From Nitrospira sp. (GTDB lineage Bacteria; Nitrospirota; Nitrospiria; Nitrospirales; Nitrospiraceae), in contig SWDO01000004.1 of the NCBI GenBank assembly GCA_005116895.1, positions 139,004 through 196,849 of the forward strand: a stretch of DNA of 57,846 bases, written 5' to 3'. Shown piece after piece: positions 16,161 to 24,701 of the stretch (position 1 is the stretch's first letter; each line of letters begins with the position of its first letter). Under the pieces are notes generated by a model that saw only the letters and a list, made by a program, of their open reading frames with translations, did no database searches and was not told the DNA's origin. Both the position numbers and the translations under genes were made by a program.

Positions 16161-16226
16161 TCACAGCCGTCTTGGTTCACCCGTCAAAGCATCAGGGCAA
16201 CAAATTCGACGACAGCACATGTCCAA

Positions 16227-16376
16227 TCAATAAGCCAAGGGCGCGATAAATCCCACACCGACCAGCAGCCATAAGGGGCCGCCCTTCCAATTCCTCTGGC
16301 TGAACGCGAAGACGCTGATCAGTAACAGCAGCGACCCCACAATGCCGATAAACAGCGATCCCATTGCACTCATCAT
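16227..16376 (-). CDS. Small membrane protein, 49 aa
   Basis: On the minus strand an ATG (16376, or the next codon 16373) opens a 49-codon frame ending in TGA at 16227. The product (MMSAMGSLFIGIVGSL...) has two hydrophobic segments (about residues 5-23 and 34-49) separated by SQRNWKGGP. This is a typical two-helix hairpin of a small membrane protein. No good ribosome binding site is visible. It lies in the gap between the paralog pair and the haloperoxidase, where no longer frame makes sense. Confidence 0.45.
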   Translation of the reverse strand: MMSAMGSLFIGIVGSLLLLISVFAFSQRNWKGGPLWLLVGVGFIAPLAY

Positions 16377-16422
16377 TCTTGTCTGGCACGTCCCGATGAG
16401 CAAACTCCAGACAGGTCAACCA

Positions 16423-16449
16423 TAGACGGGACAGCCCCTGTCCCGTCTA
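16423..16449. repeat. 12-bp perfect palindrome with 3-base loop
   Basis: TAGACGGGACAG (16423-16434) pairs exactly with CTGTCCCGTCTA (16438-16449) around CCC. It lies between the leftward haloperoxidase stop (16536) and the small membrane ORF start (16376). Neither side has a T-run, so it is not a standard intrinsic terminator. It would be a very stable RNA hairpin in the haloperoxidase 3' end or in the small ORF leader. Confidence 0.7.
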
Positions 16450-16535
16450 CTCATCGTTGCATCGGTGGTGAGTCACCCCAGGGCGATCCACTCAAGACTC
16501 GATGATCAGCCGCAGTCCTACAGGTCTCCTACCCT

Positions 16536-18059
16536 TTACCGTTCGCTCCGTGGCCGAGGTCGCCCATCGCGGAGCGGCGTGAACGCATTTTTGAAGACAT
16601 AGCCCGCAACTTGACGGCCCTGTGTGATACCGGCAGTCTTATCGAACGCCCAGTGGATCCCGAGATAAATACGACTCTGGCCGTTTTCTTCCTCTGCTTC
16701 GGAAAGCGAGGAGTAGTGGCGTCGGACGAGAGGCCGTACCTGGCCTTGATTGTCGAGTGTCTCACCGTTGAACTCGTCCGAGACAATGGAGAACCGAATA
16801 CGGTCGGTCCCATAAAACCGCCGAAGCATCTCAAACAACGCTCCCCCAAACGTGGCATGGCCTGACGGATAGGCCGGAAAGGGTGGCGTGAAATTCGGTC
16901 CGATTAGATTGCTCGCCGGCGCTCCGAGTGGAGAAAAGCTCGGATCGCCGACGGTGGCTGCGTTGCCGTCTCCTTCAGCCTCGCGGATACCTGCGACCGG
17001 CCGCCAGAATTCATACCTGTATTTCGAATCCCAACAAGCATACCCCGCGTCCGCCATCGCCACGTTCACCAGCGCCAGTAGGCGGGCCAGTTCGACCATG
17101 TCGGAACCCCGCTGCTCGGCGATGCGCAGCGCAATCTGGTTGTATAGCCTCGGTGGCGTCCCGAGACCCGGCGTTCCGTCATAGCCCCAGAAAATGCCGA
17201 TCTTCGTCTTCTCCGCAGTGCGCTGCGTCGGCGTGTTCACCCCATCGCCGCCCATTGACTTCACTTCGTTGAAGGCGGATGCATATTCGGGACTGCCCAG
17301 CGCTGGGGGCGGTGGGAGCGGGAATTGGTCGGCCGACTTGAGCACGAACGGCAAGACTTTGCCCCATTTCCAGCCCAGCGCGATCGGAATCTGGCTGACC
17401 GGATCCGGCCGCCAGAAGCCCGGCCCGTTCTTCGGAAGATAGTCAACCCCCACAACGGGTTCAGGCTTATCGGAACCGTCACTTGCCCGCTGGGCAAGAA
17501 TCGCTGCAGCCGCCCTGTGGCCCAAAGCCACGCCATCCGCTTTGGCACGCCCTTCCGGAATCTTGTTGAGGTCAGCGGCGAGCTCTTCGGCAAACTTCGC
17601 CTTCTGCGATGGATACAATGCCGCCAGCGTATCGTGCGCCGCCTGCGCAATCGCTGCACGTATAGAAGTGATTGGAGGGACACGAGGGAGGTCCGTGTAA
17701 CTGTCATATCCGCCGACAATCGCATTGACCGCGTCGAATATGGCGATATGGACGATCGCCAATGCCCTGCTCGTACGCCCTGGCCCCAACTGTTCTCCAA
17801 ATATCCGGGTGTCCCCTGCTGCAACAGGCGTGTGATCAAGCGCATTCGCATCGAGCGCAATTTCATTCCAATCTCGAACCCAATTGAGCCTCGACCGAGG
17901 CCTTGGCTTGACTTCGAATGTTGGAGACGGAGCAAAGCGAGGACCATATAGTTCACGATGCCCCTTGCCCAAATCCTGCGCATCCGCAGGCAAGGCCATG
18001 GCAAGCAAGAGACCCGTTATCATTAACGCAATCGGCTTCGGCACTCGTAAGTTACACAT
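16536..18059 (-). CDS. Vanadium-dependent haloperoxidase-type PAP2 protein
   Basis: A 507-aa exported protein. The signal peptide MCNLRVPKPIALMITGLLLAMALPADA ends near residue 27. The three vanadate/phosphate-binding motifs of the family are intact: KYRYEFWRP (K-x6-RP), PSGHATFGG (PSGH) and SRIYLGIH (SR-x5-H). Vanadium haloperoxidases and acid phosphatases share this site, so either activity is possible; the length and the alpha-helical N-terminal half favour the haloperoxidase branch. The start at 18059 has GGGGAGCT directly before it; an in-frame start at 18182 would put sequence before the signal peptide. Confidence 0.85.
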   Translation of the reverse strand: MCNLRVPKPIALMITGLLLAMALPADAQDLGKGHRELYGPRFAPSPTFEVKPRPRSRLNWVRDWNEIALDANALDHTPVAAGDTRIFGEQLGPGRTSRALAIVHIAIFDAVNAIVGGYDSYTDLPRVPPITSIRAAIAQAAHDTLAALYPSQKAKFAEELAADLNKIPEGRAKADGVALGHRAAAAILAQRASDGSDKPEPVVGVDYLPKNGPGFWRPDPVSQIPIALGWKWGKVLPFVLKSADQFPLPPPPALGSPEYASAFNEVKSMGGDGVNTPTQRTAEKTKIGIFWGYDGTPGLGTPPRLYNQIALRIAEQRGSDMVELARLLALVNVAMADAGYACWDSKYRYEFWRPVAGIREAEGDGNAATVGDPSFSPLGAPASNLIGPNFTPPFPAYPSGHATFGGALFEMLRRFYGTDRIRFSIVSDEFNGETLDNQGQVRPLVRRHYSSLSEAEEENGQSRIYLGIHWAFDKTAGITQGRQVAGYVFKNAFTPLRDGRPRPRSER

Positions 18060-18483
18060 AGCTCCCCTTTCCCAGGCAAACCCGGTCGAGCGTGCATACA
18101 AAAGATCAAGACTGACCACCCTGCAATTTCTCTCAACAAGTAAACAATCCACCGTTGGTGTTACTTCAGTAGGCCAGCACACACGCCTACTGATATATCG
18201 ATACTCGTGTGACCTTCAAGAAAGTCCCTAATGGGACCAGATCACGGAGACGCGTCGACAACAAAGCACAAGATATGCCTCGTTAGGACCGTCTCGGGCA
18301 AGAAGCTATCTCGTGAATAATTATGAATCTTCCTGGGTGACAGGAGCAGCTTGAGGTGGAGGAACTGAAATCTCTGAAGGTGGAACCCTGCGATGTGACA
18401 ACAGGAAGTGGGAGAGCTGCCAGCTGCCGATAGAAAAGTGAAGGTTACGCCGATGCCACCCAGCGACGAGCAGACACCGTCCC
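18060..18483. other. Intergenic region, no gene seen
   Basis: These 424 bases between two leftward genes hold no convincing frame on either strand. They must contain the haloperoxidase promoter and the end of the PTPS/DUF3501 transcript. I see no hairpin with a T-run and no clear -35/-10 pair. Confidence 0.5.
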
Positions 18484-19236
18484 CTAGGGTGATACTTCGT
18501 ACGCTAGATCGCGGGACGAAACCAGGCGAATATTATGGAGCGTTCCGCCTGAGAGATGTCCAGCGAGGCGGTCCCAGATGGTCTTGGCGAGAACTTCTCC
18601 CCTCACCGTTTTGGAGCCAAGCACCTGGCGGAGATCCTGCCGATCAAATAGCTTGATGACCCGGTCCTGCACCAGCCGGTCAAGCGCGCCAATGTCGGTC
18701 ACCATGCCCGTCACCGGATCGATCGTCCCGTGAACCGTCACGTAGCAGTCCCAGTCTCGCCCCTGATGGCTCTCGTGGATCGCGTTGAACGAATATCGTT
18801 TTGCGACTGCGGCGGTGTCAGACCCGTCGGCTGCGGTGACCTCGGCATAGAGATCTTCATCCTCACAGAGCCGAAGGGTATGGAGGGCACCGATATCCCG
18901 TTGAGCCGCTAACGTCGTCCACAGCACATGCGCGAAATTTTCGGAGGTCGGAATCCGATCCTTGAAGTAGGGCATGTCGAGATTCAGGTTCTTGTGATCA
19001 AATTCCTCGATCACGTCCAGGAGCACCCGTTTGAGATCGAACAGATTGACGACCATGCCGGTCGTGGGATCGATGTCGCCGGAGACGGTGAGTTCAAGCA
19101 GGTAGTTATGCCCGTGCGCGGGAGGGTTGTAGCAACGCCCAAATACCGTGCGATTCTTCTCATCATCCCATTCCGGACGTCCATAGCGATGGGAGGCGGC
19201 GAATTCAATCCGTTTCGTCAATAAGACAGGGGGCAT
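18484..19236 (-). CDS. Duplicated 6-pyruvoyl-tetrahydropterin synthase-fold protein
   Basis: A 250-aa protein made of two PTPS-like (QueD/PTPS) domains. The first half (1-120) is complete: zinc ligands H16 (AASHRYG), H41 and H43 (AHGHNY), catalytic C35 (GRCYNPP), and DHKNLN. The second half (about 140-250) keeps the frame (RYSFNAIHESH, DPVTGMVTDIGALDRLV, LFDRQDL), but the HGHNY element is replaced by QGRDWDCY, so it has probably lost zinc and catalysis. The reaction would be 6-pyruvoyl- or 6-carboxy-tetrahydropterin formation. No other queuosine or pterin genes are nearby. It lies 12 bases after DUF3501. Confidence 0.8.
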   Translation of the reverse strand: MPPVLLTKRIEFAASHRYGRPEWDDEKNRTVFGRCYNPPAHGHNYLLELTVSGDIDPTTGMVVNLFDLKRVLLDVIEEFDHKNLNLDMPYFKDRIPTSENFAHVLWTTLAAQRDIGALHTLRLCEDEDLYAEVTAADGSDTAAVAKRYSFNAIHESHQGRDWDCYVTVHGTIDPVTGMVTDIGALDRLVQDRVIKLFDRQDLRQVLGSKTVRGEVLAKTIWDRLAGHLSGGTLHNIRLVSSRDLAYEVSP

Positions 19237-19248
19237 GGTTTTCTGGTG

Positions 19249-19839
19249 CTACGCACCGCCTCTTAAATCGGCAAGCCACTCTTCGCGCATCGTGCCGGAC
19301 ACAGGCACTGCTTCTCGATAGTCGCCATGGGCGACACGAATCGTCACAGGTTGGCTGAGGTCTGCAAAGGTCTTAGTCATGGATGCAGTCGGTCGAAACT
19401 TCACGAAATGGACCGCGCTGATTTTCGTCTCATGGCTCCGGCCGCCTTCAAATTCGCCGAATACTTCCTCGCCTCCGGCAACAATGGCTACTTTTTCTCC
19501 ATGATCGAGCCCCATGAACTGATCGAGCCGTTCCTTGATCATCGCGTCCTGGGTGATTTCTATCAACAGGGTCGCGCTCAACTCGCCCGGAGTCGGTAGA
19601 AGGGCATTGTACACGTCCAGTTCATCCTGAACCTTAACCGGATCGAAAATCCGCTCGACGCGGATCATCTCCTGAATTTGAAACTGCACCGTTGCACGAT
19701 TCTCGAATACCATTGTGATACAGGGGCCAACCGACATGCGCCGCCGCTGCTTCAGTGCAATGATGTTCGCTCGAAAGGCCTCACGCTGCCGCTCGTACTC
19801 CTGGTGCGGAATGATATCTGCTGGAGCGATGGCTTTCAT
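19249..19839 (-). CDS. DUF3501 family protein
   Basis: A 196-aa soluble protein of DUF3501 (MKAIAPADIIPHQEYERQREAFRA... and KQRRRMSVGPCITMVFENR). Function is unknown. In many bacteria this family is found next to rubrerythrin and a GlpC/HdrD-like Fe-S oxidoreductase, the arrangement seen here. This supports a shared role in peroxide or low-oxygen redox stress. It lies 49 bases after the Fe-S oxidoreductase; GAGAGGGGAC lies just before the start. Confidence 0.85.
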   Translation of the reverse strand: MKAIAPADIIPHQEYERQREAFRANIIALKQRRRMSVGPCITMVFENRATVQFQIQEMIRVERIFDPVKVQDELDVYNALLPTPGELSATLLIEITQDAMIKERLDQFMGLDHGEKVAIVAGGEEVFGEFEGGRSHETKISAVHFVKFRPTASMTKTFADLSQPVTIRVAHGDYREAVPVSGTMREEWLADLRGGA

Positions 19840-19888
19840 TGATTGTCCCCTCTCTCATGATTCGTCCAGCGTGAAGCTGACTCCAGCC

Positions 19889-21169
19889 TCATGGTTGTCG
19901 TGGCAACCCATAGGCATCACGGACAATCTGAATCGGATGTAGAGTGCTCCGTCCTCCGGCATGGGCCGACGCGCCGGCCTGATCTAACTGTAAGCCGGCC
20001 AGGGGACAGTCCGACGCGACAAGATCCGCTGGTGTCTGCTCAATCGCTCGCACGGCCTTCCCGGCAATCTTCATCGAAAGTTGGAAAAACTCCGTCTTCG
20101 CCGACCAGGCGCCGTCATGCCCCGAACACTGTTCGATCACCTCGACCTGAGCACCGGCGCACTCCATGAGTTCTCTGGATTTAAACCCGATATTTTGATC
20201 CCTGAGGTGGCAGGGAATCTGATAGGCGACTCGCCCTGGCTTCTGCGTGAAATCGGTCGCCAACTGGCCGGTTTTTTTCATGGCCATCAGATATTCACAG
20301 ACATCGAAGGTCCGCTCCGCGACCCGTTTCGTCTTCTCATCGCGAGAGAGTTCCGGGTATTCGCGTTTCAACATCAAGCTGCAACTGGCAGTCGGGACCA
20401 CCACATCGTACCCTTCGGCGACCAACGGATACAATGACGCAACGTTGCTTCGAGCAGCCTGTTGAATTGCCTGAGTATCCCCGATATCGAAACTGGGCAT
20501 CCCGCAACAGCGCTGCTCTGGAACCACCACCTGGACTCCGTTCTTCTCCAGCACTTGCACGGTCGCCTTGCCGACGTCGGTTGCCTGAAAGTTCACGAGG
20601 CAACTGGCAAAGAGGGCGACCTTGCGGACGGGTGGATCTACGATGGCCGTTTTGGCTCGCCGGCCGAACCAGCGTGGAAATGTCTCTTGAGAGAAGTGCA
20701 ACAGCTGACGGTCCCGATGAATCCCCATGACTCGTTCAAGAACACGGCGCACCACCCGGCTGCCCAACAACCTGTTCGTGAGCGAGGCGGTGGCACTGCC
20801 AAGTCTTCCGATCACATCCGTCATGATCAACAGGCGATCTCGCCACCGAACGCCACGCTCCACCGCAAGACGCTTTTTCCAGGCGACCATCAAATGCGGG
20901 AAGTCGATTGCATAGTGATGCGGTGGAGTATAGGGACAATGGTTGAAGCAGAGCTTGCAGTAGTAACATTCATCGACGACTTGATGATGATCAGCCGGGG
21001 TCAGCTTGGCCACGTCACTCTCGCACACATCAATCCGATCTAAGAGTGTGTTGAACGAGGGACAGAGATTGAAGCAGCGCCGGCAGCCGTCACAGACCTC
21101 GTAGATCCGCAGCGTTTCCTTCTCCAACTCCGTGGAGTCGATCGGGGTAAGAAGACTGAGACCTTTCAT
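19889..21169 (-). CDS. GlpC/HdrD-like Fe-S oxidoreductase
   Basis: A 426-aa electron-transfer protein. Two ferredoxin motifs occur near the N-terminus: CDGCRRCFNLCP and CYYCKLCFNHCPY, giving two [4Fe-4S] clusters. Two cysteine-rich (CCG-type) domains follow: one with CLVN...RCCGMP, the second degenerate (IPCHLRDQ, QCSGHDGAW, SDCPLAG). This is the layout of GlpC, LutA and HdrD subunits that transfer electrons between a dehydrogenase and quinones or thiols. The ATG at 21169 has GGAGAGAGGA directly upstream; a TTG four codons earlier is unlikely. It lies between rubrerythrin and DUF3501 and may feed electrons to the rubrerythrin. Confidence 0.87.
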   Translation of the reverse strand: MKGLSLLTPIDSTELEKETLRIYEVCDGCRRCFNLCPSFNTLLDRIDVCESDVAKLTPADHHQVVDECYYCKLCFNHCPYTPPHHYAIDFPHLMVAWKKRLAVERGVRWRDRLLIMTDVIGRLGSATASLTNRLLGSRVVRRVLERVMGIHRDRQLLHFSQETFPRWFGRRAKTAIVDPPVRKVALFASCLVNFQATDVGKATVQVLEKNGVQVVVPEQRCCGMPSFDIGDTQAIQQAARSNVASLYPLVAEGYDVVVPTASCSLMLKREYPELSRDEKTKRVAERTFDVCEYLMAMKKTGQLATDFTQKPGRVAYQIPCHLRDQNIGFKSRELMECAGAQVEVIEQCSGHDGAWSAKTEFFQLSMKIAGKAVRAIEQTPADLVASDCPLAGLQLDQAGASAHAGGRSTLHPIQIVRDAYGLPRQP

Positions 21170-21265
21170 TCCTCTCTCCAAAAACGATCAGCGGCCAGCC
21201 TTCGCCGACGGATACCAGTCACGTCGCCGAAAACTGACCGCTGAACGTGAGCCGATACGCGCGCG

Positions 21266-21691
<426 letters not shown>

Positions 21692-21763
21692 ATCATCCTC
21701 CCCGTTGTTCGAAGGCCCACCCTTACCCCCGCCGAGATGTTCGTCGCTAGTAAACCGGCGACT

Positions 21764-21793
21764 AAGATAGCGCAGCCGTCGTCAGAGGTTCAA
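21764..21793 (-). promoter_or_regulatory. Predicted rubrerythrin promoter
   Basis: On the minus strand TTGAAC (21793-21788), 18 bp, then TATCTT (21769-21764). Each hexamer has four of six consensus bases. It lies about 75 bases before the rubrerythrin start. Confidence 0.4.
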
Positions 21794-21895
21794 GGGGCTT
21801 CGTGCCATCCAGTCCAGTGAGTATTCGCACTGCTGGGGGTATGCTACACTCCCTCGGGATAGATATACGAGGACTCTTATCCACCGAGGAACCAT

Positions 21896-22387
21896 ATGAA
21901 GATCTCCGGTCACCATGTCTTCTACCGAACGGCAGGCGTCATCGCCTTGTTCGTATTGATCATGTCTGGTTGTGCCGCAGACCCATATCAACGGCGAGCG
22001 GATGTCATGAAGGACCACGTTGAGAATTTCTATACGCACCTCAAGGCCAATCGAGTGGCCGCAGCGGTTCACGAAAATGAGCAGATCGAAGCCATGGCCG
22101 ATCAGATGGCGGACACCGTTAGGAAGCAAGGCCAGTTGCAGGGGACATCGCAGCTCGAACGGGAGTTCGCACTCATGAAAACAGCTCGCGGAACGGCGGC
22201 TCAGAACTGGATCGCGTTGGGACAATATTTCGCGATCAAGCAGCAACCGGAGAAAGCCCGTGCCTCCTATCAACGTGTGGTCGATACCTACACGAACCCC
22301 ACGGAACGTACCTATCGAGAACAGGCTGCTCGAGCGTTGAACGACTTGGAGATCCTGTCAGAGCCCTCTCCCAGCTCGACTCATTAA
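21896..22387 (+). CDS. Putative lipoprotein with TPR-like C-terminus
   Basis: A 163-aa exported protein. The signal sequence ends in the lipobox LIMSGC, with the lipidated cysteine near residue 25. A long helical middle (about 30-95) precedes a TPR-like helix pair (NWIALGQYFAIKQQPEKARASYQRVV, read as two helices) near residues 103-128. It probably sits on the inner leaflet of the outer membrane. Family and function not recognised. A second lipoprotein gene follows after about 50 bases. Confidence 0.7.
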   Translation: MKISGHHVFYRTAGVIALFVLIMSGCAADPYQRRADVMKDHVENFYTHLKANRVAAAVHENEQIEAMADQMADTVRKQGQLQGTSQLEREFALMKTARGTAAQNWIALGQYFAIKQQPEKARASYQRVVDTYTNPTERTYREQAARALNDLEILSEPSPSSTH

Positions 22388-22441
22388 TCGCTCAGATCAT
22401 GACACAGTGAGGAGTGTTCGAGGCCTATCCTTTGATTGCCG

Positions 22442-23032
22442 ATGACCCACTCGATACGGTCCATAATGCTCCTGCTCGCCCTCTGTGTCACAGGGGCGGG
22501 ATGCGTCCATCGGATCCAGGTGACGCCTCTCCCCATCAGCGTGTCGTCCATCACGATCCCTCGAACGCTTCAAGCCGTTGTCAGCCCGATTGCGATGGAA
22601 GGCGCGGACCATCGGCCAGGCATCGCCTTGCTGGAATGGCCGCATCTCAACCTAAAACAGGCAGTCTTGCGATACCTGCAACAACGAGGTACCTTCACGT
22701 CGGTCTCGCCTGACCCAGCCGACCTGACACTTCGCGTAGCCACGAAATTGACGCTGACCTCCCGCAGCGGCCTCTATCAGTATCGAATCGTGTTGCAAGC
22801 AGAGATGAGCGAAGCCGCCGGGGTTATGAAGTCCTATCGTGCCGAACACACTGCAGCGGGATCATCGGTGCGGTGGGTTACGGCGTCGGACCGTAACCCC
22901 ATCGAAACCGCGTTACAGGGAGCGTTGGAAGACTTAATGAGGCAGGTCGAGGCGGACGGAGCACTCTACCTCAGCCGAACAGAGCAGCCGTTACAGAGGC
23001 TGCCCCATGATAGATCGTCACCCGGCAGCTAA
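22442..23032 (+). CDS. Putative lipoprotein, 196 aa
   Basis: The signal peptide MTHSIRSIMLLLALCVTGAGC ends in a clear lipobox (TGAGC). The mature part contains ALLEWPHLNLKQAVLRYLQQRGTF and alternating strand-like stretches, a pattern seen in small outer-membrane-associated lipoproteins of the LptE/DUF4136 kind; no firm family is assigned. The ATG at 22442 is preferred to the TTG two codons upstream. Its 3' end overlaps the end of the convergent marR-like gene by 15 bases. Confidence 0.65.
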   Translation: MTHSIRSIMLLLALCVTGAGCVHRIQVTPLPISVSSITIPRTLQAVVSPIAMEGADHRPGIALLEWPHLNLKQAVLRYLQQRGTFTSVSPDPADLTLRVATKLTLTSRSGLYQYRIVLQAEMSEAAGVMKSYRAEHTAAGSSVRWVTASDRNPIETALQGALEDLMRQVEADGALYLSRTEQPLQRLPHDRSSPGS

Positions 23033-23698
23033 GCCTTGGGCCATGGTCTCAGCTTTGTGAGAATCGGCTTTCTTGCTCGGATCTTCCGCGGGACCTTCCA
23101 CGTACTCGGGACAATCAAGGCGAAATGCCTGATCACCAAATGCCACATGGTAGAAGTCGCAGTGATGAGGCTTATCCGACTCCGCATAGGCATGCGGACG
23201 GAAATGCTCGCAGGAGACGCACATGCGCGCAACAGGAATTTCTCCTTGCAATTGAAGCGCGCGAATCAGTTTCACCAGCGAACTCAGAAGCGCGACCTGC
23301 TCTTGTACCGACAAATTCTTGGTCGCGGACGCCAGAATCTCCGGCCATCGGTTTTCCACATGGCCTGCCTTCGCCCCGAGGGCGGTGAGGTGAACCGTCA
23401 CGACACGGTTGTCGATTTCCCGACGGCGCCGGCGGACCAATCGCTTCCCCTCAAGCGTTCGGATGACTTCAGAAGCCGTCGGCAGTTTCACGGAGAGTTC
23501 TCGGGCAATCGTTGAAACGGTAGCCGAATGATTCGGTCGAGATCGAAGAAACGTCAGTACTTGGATTTGCAAGGGACCAATCCCTGCCCGTCCCTTTCGT
23601 CTCCAGGCACGGCTTTTCATCGCCAACCCGATTTTTGAAAGCCCCGTCACTAAACGATCCGGGAGCGACTCTTGATCGATCTTCATTAATGCGGTCAT
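23018..23698 (-). CDS. MarR-family regulator with C-terminal four-cysteine domain
   Basis: A 226-aa protein. Residues about 20-150 form a MarR winged helix (IQVLTFLRSRPNHSATVSTIARELSVKLPTASEVI, with wing RRRREIDNRVVTVHLTALG). Unlike ordinary MarR proteins (about 145 aa), it has an extra C-terminal region with C160-x2-C163, C180 and C196, in RMCVSCEHF, PHHCDFYH and RLDCPEY. This pattern suits zinc or an iron-sulfur cluster, so the protein may sense metal or redox state. Targets are unknown; the nearest leftward gene is a Usp that starts a separate operon end. Confidence 0.8.
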   Translation of the reverse strand: MTALMKIDQESLPDRLVTGLSKIGLAMKSRAWRRKGRAGIGPLQIQVLTFLRSRPNHSATVSTIARELSVKLPTASEVIRTLEGKRLVRRRRREIDNRVVTVHLTALGAKAGHVENRWPEILASATKNLSVQEQVALLSSLVKLIRALQLQGEIPVARMCVSCEHFRPHAYAESDKPHHCDFYHVAFGDQAFRLDCPEYVEGPAEDPSKKADSHKAETMAQGLAAG

Positions 23699-23803
23699 AC
23701 GGTTCCCTCTCTTGTTGATCCGAGAGGGTGTCAGTCTATTGCGCCTTCTTCCTTTCCGTCAAGCCTGTTCCTCCAACCATGAGCCACCCCCTACTTTTGA
23801 TCT

Positions 23804-24661
23804 TCAGCGGACCACGAGCACTCCACAGTGGGCATGCTGCACCACACGGGTAGAGACGCTGCCAAGCAGCACTCGGCGGATTGCGCCCAGCCCCTTCGCT
23901 CCGGTCACAATCAGATCCGCCTTCTCCTGTTTGGCCACTGTCAGAATCTCGTCTGCCGGCTTCCCCAGCCTCAAGACTTCACGGATCTGGAAGCCTGATT
24001 TCGAGAGCTTAGCACCATAGCGCTGGAGCAGCGCTTTCCCGGCTTCTTTTACTTCTGGATACTTAAAATAGGGCACGGCATGTATCACGGTCACCACGAC
24101 TGGTTCGCGATCCAGACCATCGGGTGTCGGGTTGACGTTGCGAATCAGGAACTTAACCGCCTTATCTGAGGCTGACGAACCATCAATTGCTAGAACCAGA
24201 TGCCGTACAGGCCGAGGACTCTCTTTCACCACCAGGACAGAACAAGGCGCATGGTGAATGGCATGATTCGAGATACTGCCCAGCATAAAGCGGTCTAAGG
24301 CATCCAAGCCTCGGGACCCGATCGACAGCAGTCCGACCCCACGCTGCGCATGCTTCATGATCGTCGCTGCCACCGCGCCCTGGTCGGTCGTCACGGTCCC
24401 GCTCAAGCCAAGCGTTGATAGCAAACCCTCCGACTCTTTCTTCGTGGACTTGGCCGCTGCCTCCATCCGCTTGACTTCGGACTGAATGTATCGTCCGGTC
24501 CCGACGATCGCCGGCTGGATCATAAAGGGAGCCCGAACGCTTGCCAGATCGATGATATGCAGCACACGAACGACCGGCTGCACCGCGAACGGCATCTCCG
24601 CCAACCATTCGATCGCCCACTTCCCATGTTTCGACCCATCAGTTGTCGCAAGAATCTTCAT
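23804..24661 (-). CDS. Universal stress protein, two Usp domains
   Basis: A 285-aa tandem UspA protein. Both halves carry the ATP-binding loop G-x2-G-x9-G-S (GSRGLDALDRFMLGS and GAKGLGAIRRVLLGS), so both probably bind ATP. Usp proteins act in survival of starvation, oxygen limitation and oxidative stress. The start MKILATTDGSKHG at 24661 is supported by AAAGGAT 9 bases upstream. It is the last gene of a leftward operon, 40 bases after the PPi-phosphofructokinase. Confidence 0.92.
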   Translation of the reverse strand: MKILATTDGSKHGKWAIEWLAEMPFAVQPVVRVLHIIDLASVRAPFMIQPAIVGTGRYIQSEVKRMEAAAKSTKKESEGLLSTLGLSGTVTTDQGAVAATIMKHAQRGVGLLSIGSRGLDALDRFMLGSISNHAIHHAPCSVLVVKESPRPVRHLVLAIDGSSASDKAVKFLIRNVNPTPDGLDREPVVVTVIHAVPYFKYPEVKEAGKALLQRYGAKLSKSGFQIREVLRLGKPADEILTVAKQEKADLIVTGAKGLGAIRRVLLGSVSTRVVQHAHCGVLVVR

Positions 24662-24701
24662 GTCGGATATCCTTTTGTTCGACGAGATGTATCCCTGTTG
24701 T

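Noticed and set aside
16423..16449. Strong palindrome as a rho-independent terminator
   Set aside because: No run of T follows on either strand, so it is listed as a repeat/hairpin instead.
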